Notes under the pieces: generated by a model
Databases searched by the model: none
Told to the model about the DNA's origin: nothing
The model's input: the letters and a program-made list of their open reading frames with translations, nothing else
Position numbers and translations under genes: made by a program
Shown: in pieces, positions 44,355 to 56,446 of the stretch
How the letters are laid out: every line of letters starts with the position of its first letter
Position numbering within the stretch: the first letter of the stretch is position 1
Assembly: GCA_035048815.1 (NCBI GenBank)
Contig: JAUCBN010000005.1
Span: 19,370,517-19,434,516, forward strand
Origin: Abelmoschus esculentus
Lineage: Eukaryota > Streptophyta > Magnoliopsida > Malvales > Malvaceae
Reading direction: 5' to 3'
DNA length: 64,000 nucleotides

Positions 44355-44760
44355 ATCATACTACTTGAATTCAAGAATGAATGTCATATAAATACATTTC
44401 TAAAAAATTACTCATTTTTTAAGAAAAAAAATCATAGATTTGATGATACTCGGTATGTTCCATTTGATTATGTTTTAGACAAGAATATCATAAATAAATA
44501 TTCTAAGATAAAAAAAAATAAAATAAAATAAAATAGTAAACAGAAATTGCAAATGGTCCCATGTCGGTCCATGCTCATAATTTTAGAGTTTCATATTAAT
44601 GCAACTGAGAGTCATTAAATTGAGAAATTATTTTATGAACTTTTTATAGTATTATTTATGACTTCAACGGGTAAAAATAAATTATTTTATTAAAATAAGT
44701 TTTAATTATTACGATCATAAATAATATAGTGGGACATGTTCATATAAATATAATTTTTTG
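44355..44760. other. AT-rich spacer
   Basis: No gene or RNA is visible in this stretch. Its last eight bases, attttttg, are the left duplication of the next element. Confidence 0.55.
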
Positions 44761-45246
44761 GGTAAAGTGCAATGGAAGTCAGTTATGGGTAGGATTACAT
44801 TTGGATCACTCAATTATTAAAAGTAACATTTAAGTCACTTAATTATGAGTAAGGTTATATTTAGGTTACTCAATTAATAAATGTTATATTTACATCACTC
44901 AATTATAGATAATGTTACATTTGGTTCATTCTTTAGAATCGAAAAAAGTTTATCAATTCGCGTATTAGATTAATTAATGATTTCAAATGAAGTACTCTAA
45001 TGTTAACAAGAGTATACAAGATATTTAGAAGAAAAAATGACCAAATTTATATACTTTTTCAAATATGAAGGGTGACCCAAATATAACCTTACTTATAATT
45101 GAGTGACCTAAATGTAACCTTTAATAATTGACTGATCCAAATATAACCTTACCCATAAATAAGTGACCCAAATATAACATTCAATAATTAAATGACCCAA
45201 ATGTAACTATACTCATAATTAAGTGATTTTTGTTGCAGTTTATCCT
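44761..45246. mobile_element. Palindromic MITE with a perfect 8-bp duplication
   Basis: The flanking duplication attttttg (44753-44760 and 45247-45254) is exact. The ends ggtaaagtgcaatgg and, inverted, aggataaactgcaac are related. The left half repeats a unit of about 36 bases containing tcactcaattat, and the right half repeats its complement (aattgagtgacc), so the whole can form one long hairpin. An 8-bp duplication points to the hAT group, but the termini are not typical. No protein is encoded. Confidence 0.7.
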
Positions 45247-46057
45247 ATTTTTTGTGTGTGTGTACATGACATTTAATGATGATCAGGAAGTACATGATCG
45301 TGGCATTAATTTCAATACGGCCCATCATCAATTGAAAGTAGACCCTTTAAACGATTAGAAAAAACAAAGAAACGATTTGGTTGAAAAATCGAAAAGGCCA
45401 TAACATATAAATAAATAAATATGCTAAAAATTAATGAGTTTGCAAGGAAATATCTTATCGGCAGAAAATAAAATATTTCTACCGAATTTGTAGATTATAT
45501 ATACCAAAATTCCAAACAGAATAAATAAATAAATAAATAAATAAGAAGAATTTTTATGCTTGATATTAGCAGAACGTGACCTGAAACCACCCGCAATAAA
45601 GTCTATCATAAATGCATATTCAAATAAAATTCCAAACAGAATAAATAAATAAAGGAATTTTTAATTAAAATTATATTTTAAATAATTATTAATTATATGT
45701 TAAGTTTTTGAGATTTTTAATTTTTTAATTTAATAATATTTAATGGTATTTAATATTAGTAGTGTTTAACGGTATTCAACGCACGTGCTAGACTCATCTC
45801 AAATGCATATTCACATAAACATATACTAGATATTTATTTATTGTCCCTCGTCGATAAAATATTACAGAAAAAATGAATTTTAAAGGTAAATACATGTTTA
45901 ATATAAATTTAATTTTTTAATAAAAGTAAATATTTAATATATATTTTTTAGTTTTAGTTGATTAAAATAATTTTAGCGAAAACGGTGGGGAAAAGATAAA
46001 TGTTGATATATATTATATGATGGTATGTCACAGCTTTAACAGCAATATAATTATAGT
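45247..46057. other. AT-rich spacer downstream of the MYB gene
   Basis: This region contains simple (aaat)n repeats near 45520-45545 and a duplicated word aattccaaacagaataaat at about 45509 and 45630. The part next to 46058 is the probable MYB 3' untranslated region. Confidence 0.5.
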
Positions 46058-47507
46058 TCAGAACATTGGTGAATCAGATGGGGAAGAATTCACCAAGTTA
46101 AGAATATTGTTCCAATAATTCTTGTTATCTTCGTAGTAATCGCTGCCATCTCCGCTGCCTCCGCTGTTTCCGTCGGATTCTTTGCCGCTATCGGATAAAC
46201 TCCGGTCGATCGAATCGTTAAGAAGAAGATTAGTGAAGCCTTCCTCCATTATGGTCCCAACGTTATCATTGAGGTTATTCGGCTTCAAGGACTCCGGGGT
46301 CCATCCTCCCATGGAAATTGTCATGGCATGAAGACTAGAAGTGAAGGATGACAAAGAATTCCCCATACCCTCTTTGTAATCAGACAAATTGCTTGAACTT
46401 CCTAGCTCCTTCCACTCTTGTTCACCTTCTTCTTTGACTATCCCGGCCGTCTCCGACGAACCCGGTGTCATGCCGCCGCACTCGATCATCAGCATCGGAC
46501 TTGCTCCAAGCTCTGAAATGATTGGTTCTGGGACAGTAAGAGTAGATGTAGGAGACTTAAGGGTAAAACCAGGAGTGTTGAGCTGCTGATGTTGAAGTGA
46601 ATGGGAACGAATCTTTGATTCTCGAACCAGTCTAGCTTCAGCCTCGAGCCTGGCACTTTCCCACTGAGCCATGTGACTAAGGTTGGCAGCGTTCTTGGAC
46701 TGACCATCAGCTGCGGAGAGTAAAGCATCGTTTTTGGGCTTGTGAGTGATGGGATCGATCCCCATTTTCGCCAACCTTTTCTTAAGATGAGTGTTCCAGT
46801 AGTTTTTGATCTCGTTATCGGTTCTTTTCGGCAAGTGAGTGGCGATGGCAGACCACCTGCAGATGAACAAAAACGACAATACTAACATCACAGAGACACT
46901 AACCAGTAACCTCTACACAAAACCCTAGAATTGAAGACCCATTGTTGCATTTAAAGCTAGCATTCTATTAGAACCATGTCAGAAGCAACAGAAACTTATT
47001 GCAAAATGGAACAGACCACAAATTTAATTCATATCGAAGAAGAAGTTATTGAATTCAAAAAAAAGCTTGAGCTTGAATTTCAAAAAGAAAATCTAAGGGT
47101 TTTGAGAAAGAGAAAAGGCAAGACCAGAAAGCTCTATGAACTTTTATTACCTGTTCCCTAAAAGGGCATGAAGTTGAATGATCGTTTGTTCTTCTTGCAA
47201 ACTAAACTTTCCTCTCTTAATATCAGGCCTTAGGTAATTAGTCCATCTAAGCCTGCAACTTTTCCCACACCTTTGAAGACCTAAAAACAAAAGAAGACCC
47301 AGACTGAGGTGAGAACTCAAGAAGAAGATAAGTGAAGCAAGAAGAATTTAGGGTTAGGGTTAGGGTTTAGTCACCTGCTTTTGCCGGCAAGGAACGCCAG
47401 CTTCCCCGACCATGTTCTTCAATGTAAGCTAAGAGTTTCTGATCTTCTTCCGGTGTCCAAGGTCCTTTCTTCAACCCTAGTTTGTCACAGCAAGGTGATC
47501 TCCCCAT
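46058..47507 (-). CDS. R2R3-MYB transcription factor, MIXTA-like (subgroup 9)
   Basis: Exons 47507-47375, 47280-47151 and 46856-46058 (133, 130 and 799 bases, GT/AG borders) give 353 residues. The start reads MGRSPCCDKLGLKKGPWTPE. R2 (about residues 13-63) and R3 (about 66-116) carry the spaced tryptophans, with Phe in place of the first R3 tryptophan as is usual. Just after R3 come LAKMGIDPITHKPKNDALLS and AQWESARLEAEARLVRES, the mark of subgroup 9 (MYB16, MYB106, MIXTA). These nuclear factors control epidermal cell shape, trichomes and cuticle; in cotton, relatives control fibre start. The acidic, Ser/Gly-rich tail ends DSPMF. Intron positions are the standard ones for R2R3-MYBs. Which paralogue it is cannot be told. 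Confidence 0.92.
47349..47371. repeat. Telomere-like (TTAGGG/TTTAGGG) microrepeat in MYB intron 1
   Basis: The run ttagggttagggttagggtt with a final tag lies in intron 1, just inside the donor site of exon 1. It contains AAACCCTAA-type telo-box words on the minus strand. It may be a regulatory telo-box or a chance short repeat. Confidence 0.5.
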
Positions 47508-47565
47508 AGTAAGCGTGGAGTGTGAAGAAGTGAATCAACAACGAAAGAAGAAAGTTTGGTTATGT

Positions 47566-47577
47566 CTTTATATAAGA
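47566..47577 (-). promoter_or_regulatory. Probable TATA box of the MYB gene
   Basis: TCTTATATAAAG on the minus strand lies about 60 bases upstream of the start codon. A transcription start about 30 bases downstream would leave a short leader of about 30 bases. The assignment is by motif and distance only. Confidence 0.55.
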
Positions 47578-47870
47578 CTTGACGGCAAGAGATACTGTGG
47601 AGGAAGAGTTAAGAGTAATGAAGGGAAAGGAGTGACAGTAGGAAAGGGAAGCAACTTTGTGTTTGTAAATGAAGAGATAGGCAGAGAAGAAAGGTCAGCG
47701 AAATAAATGGGATAGACAGATATTAAATTTCTTAGCAGAGTATATGATAAAGTCACATGAGATATGAAATTAAAACCGACCGTTTCTTTTTCGAATACAA
47801 ATCGTTTGTCTTTTATCGTATTTTTATCAGTACTTTTATTTTAAAATAGTAAGTTTAAGTACGAGTCTTC

Positions 47871-47927
47871 TAACTCAAATGGTTAAAAGAACAATTGTTG
47901 TTCTTAAAGGTCACGAGTTTGAGCATC
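47871..47927 (+). repeat. tRNA-like (pol III promoter) SINE-head remnant
   Basis: A box-A-like word (taactcaaatggttaaaag) is followed by a box-B-like word (ggtcacgagtttgagcatc). The layout and words match the minus-strand copy at 2456-2516. No full tRNA gene is present. Confidence 0.4.
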
Positions 47928-48529
47928 AGAGATGCTAGAAAAGTGACAGTAGTATTTGTTCTAAAAACAATAACCATTTTTTAATCACTTGAGCCGGAAA
48001 AAAAATTAAAAATACAGTGAAACATTATAACTCACGTAAATAAATTTAATTTAAATATATTTTTAAAAATAAAAAATAATATATCTAAAACATAAATAAA
48101 AATTTTCTCTTAATTCATAGGACATTAAAGAAGCTAGATCATAATTGTCCTTTCTCTCTAATTTTAAATTTAATTCTACGACCTAATTTAAAAAGTCGAG
48201 TTTCTTTACTTAAATTGCTACTACATCATTTATATAGCTTTACTTACTTTATAAGGCATCCAAAAAAACACACAACAAAAAGTTAGTCTTATTAATTCGT
48301 GTAATGTTAGTTATTATTTTATTGTTGATGAAAAATAATACTCATAAACATCTTTGAGATATTGACAATTTTTTATTCATTTATTTTAAAATTATTTTAA
48401 ATATATTTCTATAACACTTTTGATACTATTTTGTAAAATTATTTTTAGAACATTAAATAATTATTTCTTACTTTTTTATATTGCATTGATGACCGAGTCT
48501 TAAATAAACAAAAGAAAATCTCCGAACCT

Positions 48530-49180
48530 TAAAAGAGTCAATCTGATTGAGTCGAGTAAAAAATTTAAGTTAATTGAGTTGATGAGTCTTGTTTTATGAT
48601 TTAAAATTTATTTAAATTTCTTTTAAATTGAGCCGAGTTGATTGTTTGAGTTTCTTCTTATTTTACACATGTAAGTGTAATGTTACTTACAATCAAATGT
48701 CTTCTAAAACTATAAAATATATTTTTAATTTTATTTTTAAGAATATTCTTTTAGACAAATATTGATAAGAGTATTAAGGGATAAAAGAATTGATAAAAAT
48801 GTAGTTGAAGGATCAAATGAAATAAAATATAAAATTAGGGAACAGATTAAAAGAAATAATAAATTTGTTGTTAAAAATGTGAACTAAAGTCACGTATTCT
48901 TAAAACAAAGGAAAATTTAAAGAAATGTAAAAAATATACAAAGTTGAGTGATTAAATTGTAAAAAAAAATAAAAAGGAATTAAAGCTACATAAATATTTT
49001 ATAGTGATTATATAAGAAAATCAAAGAATAAATTATAAAATAATAAATTTTGATTTTTTAAAGTTGATAAGATTTGAATTAGACTTGAATTCAAAAGTTG
49101 ACTAGTTTGTTTGAATTAACTCAAATAACTGAAAATTAAAAAATTTAAATTAAATCAAATTTTAATCATCCTAATCATAA
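48530..49180. mobile_element. Degraded copy of the CGAGT-rich MITE family
   Basis: The words gattgagtcgagtaaaaaattt, gagttgatgagtcttgttttatg and gagccgagttgattg follow the same order as the left part of the copy at 55321. The region near 49100-49180 (ttgaattaactcaaataactg, then taatcatcctaa) resembles a right end. The middle is AT-rich and unlike the other copies. Borders are uncertain. Confidence 0.35.
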
Positions 49181-49756
49181 CATTTATTTTTATGATAAAA
49201 AACATTTATCGAATAAAAAAGAAATACAATAAAATTATAAGAAGAATTTACAAAATCAGAATAAATTCGTATTGTCTAATGAATAATAGATATATAAATA
49301 ATATTATTTTCGACGAAGGATAGATATACAATTAACATGAACTTAAAAACGTCTATAGCATATGATAACACGCTGACAAAACTGACTTTATTATAATTCA
49401 ATCACGAATTATTTTTGATGGTCGTAAGCGTCTATCAATATAAAAAAACTAGTCAAAGAGTCTAAACTATGAATAATCATAGATACTTATGATAATCAAA
49501 TAATTATTAAATAAAAAATAACGTCAAATCTAATCTTAAAAATATATATTACATAAACAGATAAATACAAAAAAATATTACAATAAAAAATTATATGAAT
49601 AACATACTCTTTCTATCAATATATATACTATTACACAGGGTGATGGAGACTTTTCATAGGATAAATTTTGAACTCTTTTCCACAGGTATCTCAAATTCGA
49701 TACTTATTAAATTATATTAAATTACGTATCATTTGAATCAATCTCGTTAATTTTCT

Positions 49757-50242
49757 CTCTAAAAGTTAATATATCACGCACACAAGTTAATAAATGTTTT
49801 TTAAAATTAAAATTATTATTTTGATAAATTATACATGATCCCTAAATCTATGAATCCACCCTATTATATATTATTTACATCTTATAAATATCCTATCATT
49901 TTGAAGTATTTTGGTAGAAAAATATATCATTTTTAAGCTTTTGAGTAAGTTTGCAAATTTTGTCGAATATATAAGTCACTTAAAGTTTTTATTATCACTC
50001 TCTGGAAGTTAATATACCATGCACACAAGTTAATTAATGTTTTTATAAATTAAAAATCTTATTTTGATAAAGTATATGTGATCCCTAAATCTATGAACCG
50101 TCCCTATTATATATTATTATTTATATTTTATAAAGATCGTATCATTTTGAAGTATTTTGACAGAAAAATATATCATTTTGAAGTCTTTGAATAAGTTTGC
50201 AAGTTTTGTCGAATATATAAGTCATTTAGAATTTTTATTTGA
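49757..50242 (+). repeat. Tandem duplication, about 243-bp units
   Basis: Two diverged units (about 49757-49999 and 50000-50242) share agttaatata…cacacaagttaat, gatccctaaatctatgaa, cattttgaagtattttg and gtcgaatatataagtca in the same order and spacing. Neither unit encodes protein. Confidence 0.75.
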
Positions 50243-52689
50243 GAAAATAATGTGTTTAAAGTTTATTTTAGAATCTAGGTCAAAAGCTATAATGCAAATA
50301 CGAAAACACCACTTGCAAATAACGATTTGAGAGGAGGACGCCACTTACATGTGGCGTTCTCAATTTTTTAATTTTTTTTATAAAATCTAAAGAAAGAACG
50401 TTATGTATATACGACGTTCTCTTACTTATACTGTAAAAACTGACCCAAAATTTAAAATATATTTAAACGTCATCTATATTTTAAAATAAAATTTCTAAAA
50501 TCGGCCATTATGGAACTTAAACTTGACCTCAAATTTTGAAACTTAAGAACCTACTTAGGAAATAAAGTTTAGGTTTTAACTGTTTCGGAAGACTATAAGG
50601 TCTTTAAATTGGACTAGCATCTTATCTAGCAAAAATTAGATGAAATATATGCCTATTTTTCATTTTGGTAATGAGAAAATCTCAGTTTATTGCCTATTAG
50701 TCAATGAAGAAACAGGTTGGCTACCTTTTCCTTGCTAAGAAAACTTGATTGTGAAAATATTGTCACCAAAAAAAAAAACAGAATTTTTATATGTAGGTAT
50801 ATTTGGATTTTAAAAGTTTATTTTATATGTTTATTAAATTTAGGTCGATTAATATTGTCGTTAGTACTATACATCGGAGAATAAAAAATTTAGGATTAAT
50901 TTAACATTATTTTTAGAAAGTTCAATGAAAAAGTTATGTTACGAAGTTTTTATTAAAAATGATTTTGGATTATTGGATTTAAGATTTGAGTGTTTATTAT
51001 TATTATTAGAAAGTGCTTTTAAGAAGATAAATGATTATTTTAGACATGATATTATAAGTTATATATATGATATCTAAATTCTTTAGTGTTATGATGTATA
51101 AATTTTATCAACTTAAATTATCATAAAAATATAAAAAAAAATATTTTTATTAATAAATACATATATTTTCTAAAAAAATTATAAGTGTTTTTATGAAAAT
51201 ATAATAAATTTAAAATATTTTATTTAATACATATATATAATTTTTAAATTAAAAAATATTTTATTAATTATATCTTTGTAAAAATTATAAATTATAAAAA
51301 TACAATAACAAATAATGAACAAAATTGTAATTTAGCTCTCAAAAACACATGTCTAACCGTAAAAACTAAAAAATTAACTTTTGCATTTAGATTAAAAAAC
51401 ACGTTTTAAACACAGTTATCCCCTAAAAAAATTAATTGTTTAACGTTATTTTAGGTCTTAAACCGGTTTTTAGAGTTAAAAGCTTATTTAAAAAATAATG
51501 TTAAATAAAACCTTAGAGTGTTTAAACATTTAACATCTCACTATTTATGTTTGATTTTTTTGGTTAAATTATGCGAATTATCATTAAATTTTATTCTCAA
51601 ATCTCGTTTGATCAGTGAAGTTTCAAAATGTTCAATTTACTCACAAAAGTTTTGACACTCAATACTTTTTGTCATTCTTCTGTTAATTTTTTAATGATGT
51701 CTAGTTACGATGAAAGAAAAAAATCAAGATCCGAACGGTGAAAAACTTTATCAGTAAGAGAGAAATAACATATTGAGAATCGAGCTCCATTCAACGATGT
51801 AAAAGAAAGATCGACAAGAAAGAAATTATAATTTTTTTTATCGATTCATGAACTTCGGAGCACTTTTCGATAAAATAAAAGTCAAAATTGATAAAATTTA
51901 AGACTAACAAACCATTATCTACAACCATTTATGATTTAAAAATAACAAAAACATTTAATATCTAAACTTTAGTTTAAAACTATAATAATCAAAATAAATT
52001 TAAAAATAAACGCAATTTATTTATTTTTTTTCTTCAAAAACTTACTTTATCGACCGGATACATATAATGCAAACTGCTCCAACCCCTTTTCTCCCTTTGA
52101 CTGAAAACGAGTCCCTTTCAATGGCTATATACACCACTCTAACAAATAGGGTTTTAAATATAACAACTTTGTTTCATTAAATGTTCAAATAACTTTGACA
52201 CTTTGGGGGTTAAAATTATTTACTTACAAAAAGATGTGCCTTAAAAGTTTGTCTAACTTAGGTGAAATAGTAAAAACAATTTTTGTAACTGTAGATTACA
52301 GCTCATCGAAATATATTGTTTCGGGGTTATAAGTCGAACATTTTCTTTTAAACGACTTTAATTCGAACAATAATATAAATCGAATATACGAACTTAATAG
52401 AAATATTATTTTGATCTCATCTTTATGTATAAAATTCGTAGTTTTACCGTAAAATTTTACGTCCTTTCCTTACGCCAGACATTTTCTCATTTAATGTATG
52501 TTCCTGTCTATGTATTGATTTGGTCCCAATCTAAATTTCCAGTAGAAATAATTACTAGTATAAGAGACATCTACTTATTTGAGCTTTAATTAATTGTCTT
52601 TTCTCTCTCCCTTAGCTTAATTATCATTTACTTATATGAGCTAATTATTCGATTAGTAAGAGATCATCAAAGAGATAATCCTGACATTG
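50243..52689. other. Long AT-rich spacer without genes
   Basis: I see no coding sequence longer than chance and no RNA gene. Short low-complexity tracts occur throughout. The last nine bases (52681-52689, ctgacattg) are the target site of the following MITE. Confidence 0.55.
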
Positions 52690-52892
52690 AAAAAATTATA
52701 TCATGGGTTAGTCTCATCATCTGTCTATGGGACCAATCAATAAAAACTGTCTATTTCATCAATTTTTTCATATTATAATTTTTTCCCAAGTGAATCTTCA
52801 CTTAAAAAATTACAAGATAATATGAGGTGGACAGTTTCTATTAGTTGGTCTTATAAATGACATAATGAGACTAACTCATGATATAATTTCTT
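52690..52892. mobile_element. Mutator-like MITE, copy 1
   Basis: The element is 203 bp with long inverted ends (AAATTATATCATGGGTTAGT on the left, its near complement on the right) and pairs along most of its length. A perfect 9-bp duplication, ctgacattg, flanks it (52681-52689 and 52893-52901). Nine-base duplications are typical of Mutator-like elements. Confidence 0.8.
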
Positions 52893-52901
52893 CTGACATT
52901 G

Positions 52902-54454
52902 ACTATTATAAAGTCTAGAAGTGTAGGAAATATTAGCCAAGATTATTGGGTTTTGTTTTGATGAGATGGTCTCATCGATTGATTGCTTTAAGACATAGGT
53001 CTGAAGTAGAGATTTGCATAATGGACACAACTGTGTACTTTGGATAGGATAAGGTAACTTTTATTATTATTATTATTATAAAGAAATAAACAAGAAGATT
53101 GTATGTCCAAATCGGAAAATTTTACAACGAGCGTCAAACACTGTTGAACACCACTAATGTTGAATATTATTGAACATTATTAAATTAATTAATAAAAATT
53201 TTAAATCTCAAGAACTCAGTATGTAATTAATAAAAGAGTGATAAACTCAACATATACTTAATAATTGTATGATTAGTCCTTTAGATTTTAATTTTTTACA
53301 AATTAATTTAATAATATTCAGGGGTGTGTAATATTAACAATGTTTAACGATGTTCGATGCTCGTTGTAGACTCATCCGTCTAAATCCCATTGAAAATAAA
53401 ATATCAGATAAATCAAATTATACGTTTTTTATAGTGTGTGGATTAGTTAATAATGAATGCTAATTTTTAATGTCATTTATGTTTTATTTAAAATTTTATA
53501 TAGTTATGAACAATTTTTAAAGTATGTGATTAATTTTTTTTTATTTTAGGTCTAATATTTACTGTAAGCATAATTTTTTAATTAAAATTTTTTAAATTCT
53601 TTTATATAATTATCAATAATTTTTAAAACGTCTGATTAAAACTTTTAATTGATATTTTTTAAGTTATAGGTTTAAGACCAATATAAACACGATTTTTTTA
53701 TTATGGATTTATTAATTTTATTGAACAAGGATATGTCTAAAATTACAATGAAAGTTCACATCTTAGTAAACAAAACACCTAAATCCAGATATATATCTAG
53801 TAAACAAAACTAGTAAAACGAGATCATAAGAAGATCATATAAGGAAAAGGTAAAAAAACATAATCCAAAGACGCAAAATAAAAGAAGGATATAAAATCAC
53901 CAAAATTCACGATGATGGTAAAGTTATCAACAAACAACATAAAAATACATATTACAATGAAAGTGTTTTGACAACAAAGATAGTATCACTATTCAATCGC
54001 GAAAAAATAACGATAAATGTAATCGCATATCCAAATCTTGTTCGAGGGTCTAAAATAAGGAGATCAACAATATAAAGAAAGGACCACCATCTTGATCGAT
54101 CGTGACATCGTTGGATCAGCCCTAATAAAAACTAAAAAAAAAAAAAAGTTTAATAAAAAATTATTAATAAATTAAGTCTATTTGATCACTTAGTTTGCTC
54201 ATTTTTTTTCTCTCATTTCTATTAGATCATAAATTTTAGACCTAATAAGGATAATTTTTTTTCCTCTATAGTTTTTCGTTTCCTTCTCCTTTAAGTAGAA
54301 TTAGAATTAAAATTAGATTTAAAATAATTTATCAAAAAATAAATGCTTGGTAATGTTCACAAAATAAACAATTCTTAGTATTAATATGAATTTAAATAAG
54401 GTTTTAATATTTAATATTTAATGTTTTAAAGTTTAAGATACTATAACGTTTATG
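52902..54454. other. AT-rich spacer without genes
   Basis: Nothing with coding support is visible. A (tta)n microsatellite lies near 53061-53080. Confidence 0.55.
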
Positions 54455-54600
54455 GTTTTAGGATTCATGATTTTTAATATAATTAATACAAACTTAAAAA
54501 GGTTTAGGGTTCGTGATTTTTAATATAATTAATATAAACTTAAAAAGGTTTAGGGTTCATGATTTTTAATATAATTAATATAAACTTAAAAGGTATAGGG
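54455..54600 (+). repeat. 46-bp tandem repeat, about three units
   Basis: Units beginning near 54463, 54509 and 54555 each contain ttcatgatttttaatataa (first G or A changes) and cttaaaaaggtttagggtt. The exact period is 46 bases. Flanking DNA has further loose ttagggtt-like words. Confidence 0.8.
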
Positions 54601-54722
54601 TTTATAGTTTAATTTTTAGGGTTCAAGGTTTATTCTTCTAAAATGTTATGGTTTTAGTGTTTAGATTTGAAGTTTTAGGAGTAAAGATTTACGTTTTAAT
54701 TACATAAAACACCCTAAATTAA

Positions 54723-54923
54723 GAAAAATTATATCATGGGTTAGTCCCACCACCTGTCCATGGGACCAACCAATAAAAACTGTCCACTTCATCAATTTTT
54801 CTATGTCATAATTTTTTCCTAAGTGAATCTTCACTTGAAAAATTAAAAAATAATGAGGTGGACAGTTTCTATTGGTTGGTCCCATAGATGACGTGATGGG
54901 ACTGACCCATGATATAATTTCTC
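54723..54923. mobile_element. Mutator-like MITE, copy 2
   Basis: This 201-bp copy is about the same length as the one at 52690 and clearly similar to it, with the ends AAATTATATCATGGGTTAGT and its near complement. Flanks ctaaattaa (54714-54722) and ttaaattaa (54924-54932) match at 8 of 9 positions. The stem is longer and better paired than in copy 1. Confidence 0.8.
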
Positions 54924-55320
54924 TTAAATTAATAAGATAATGTATTTCATATATTATACTATATTTTATTAAAAACTAAAATAAACATTAATGGTATGAG
55001 TCTTGATAGTTCTTATTGATTAGGCCAGTAAATAAACAAAACAAACACGAGCAATTGTGTATTTATGTTTGTTTGTTTAATTTTAACTGAAGAAATAAAC
55101 AGACATAAACAACTTAACGTTATACTTGTTTGTTTGTTAAAAAATATAAATTATTCGTGTTTATTTATTTAAATAATAAATAAATATAAACAAATACAGA
55201 TGAATGAACATAAAAATTTACAAGTTTTAAAACAATACTCGTGACATGGTGATAGCATTTCAGGCGAAGAGTGATGAAAATCATCGGGACTATGGCAGAT
55301 AATTGATCCAAAGGGATTAT

Positions 55321-55821
55321 TAGGGGTAAGTGTTCGATCGAATCGAGTCGAGTTAAAAGATTTTAAATTATTCGAGTTGACGAGTCTAATTTTATCATTC
55401 AAAATTTTTTTAAGTCGAGCCGAGTCAAGTCGAAAAAATTTGAATTGAGTCGAGTTTCGAGTTCTTATAAAAATTTAACTATAATTATTTATTATGTTAT
55501 AGTACGATTTGATACTAATTTAAATAACTTTTACTAATCATATAAGATATGTATATATTTCTTCATATTTTTATATATCAGTATATATTATAAAAATTTT
55601 TGGGACTCATCCCGAACTTAAAAATAAATCTTCTAATTATTAAATTTTTTTTCAATTATTCGAATTTTCATTTTATAACTCATACTTTATTTGAATTTTT
55701 TGATTAGTTGATTCAAGATTATAAAATTTCGAGTCGAGTTGAGTCAAAATAAGTCGTGTATTCTCGTCTTAAATCGAGTCGAGTTATTTGATTTTTTTGA
55801 GTCCAGTCTTACTCACTCTTA
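55321..55821 (+). mobile_element. hAT-like MITE, CGAGT-rich family, copy 3
   Basis: The ends are TAGGGGTAAGTGTTCGATCG and, inverted, TAAGAGTGAGTAAGACTGG. Flanks gggattat and gagatgat agree at 6 of 8 positions. The 501-bp interior has many gagtcgag words on both strands and matches copies at 42352 and 43864. Confidence 0.72.
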
Positions 55822-56446
55822 GAGATGATTGATATCTTTATGTCGATAAAGAGAATAAAAGTGAGATCCGTATTTGCTTTCATTCGAAAGCAATCAGAGA
55901 TGCACAGAAACGAAACCAAAATTTAAGAATAAAATATAAATATTTAAAAATAAAATTATAAATTTATGAATAAATTTAAGTTGGTCAGCGGAGGTGTATG
56001 CTTCCAGATCAATCGAACGATTACATCATTCTAGAGTCAAAATGGCATAAAAATCATAGACTTGTAACACATACTTTTTCATTCGAGTTTAAAATAAGTC
56101 AAAAAAATATTATTCTTTTTAGTAGGTTCGAATTTAAATAATATTATTTATAGAAAATATACGAATTTATTACAAATAAATTACATATATAATATCAAGA
56201 GACTATATCTCCAATAATAAAAATAAATTGTTTACAGCAAGGCAATTTCTTCATTCTATAGAGGAAGGCGATTTAGTGTCGAGGGGGGAGATCCATTGAA
56301 AATAAGGCGATTTAGTTTTGGGCTCCAAGATTTGTCTTGGTCGGAGAGGACAGACACCTTCAATTCTCCCTTTGGAACCTTGCCGGCTGGGAGAGTACAG
56401 GGTCCGACACACCAGTAAGGACACGAGTCAATGAAATATACGCTGC
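55822..56446. other. Spacer with a GC-richer block at 56240-56430
   Basis: Most is AT-rich. The block 56240-56430 is clearly richer in GC, with a minus-strand open frame that contains VGPCTLPAGKVPKGELKVSV. I recognise no family; it may be a fragment of a gene or of an LTR. Confidence 0.4.

Noticed and set aside
47349..47371. Interstitial telomere as sign of chromosome fusion
   Set aside because: Only three to four units and situated in an intron; short telo-box runs are common near plant genes.
47482..47706. Plus-strand frame of 74 codons at the MYB start
   Set aside because: It is antisense to MYB exon 1 and its promoter.
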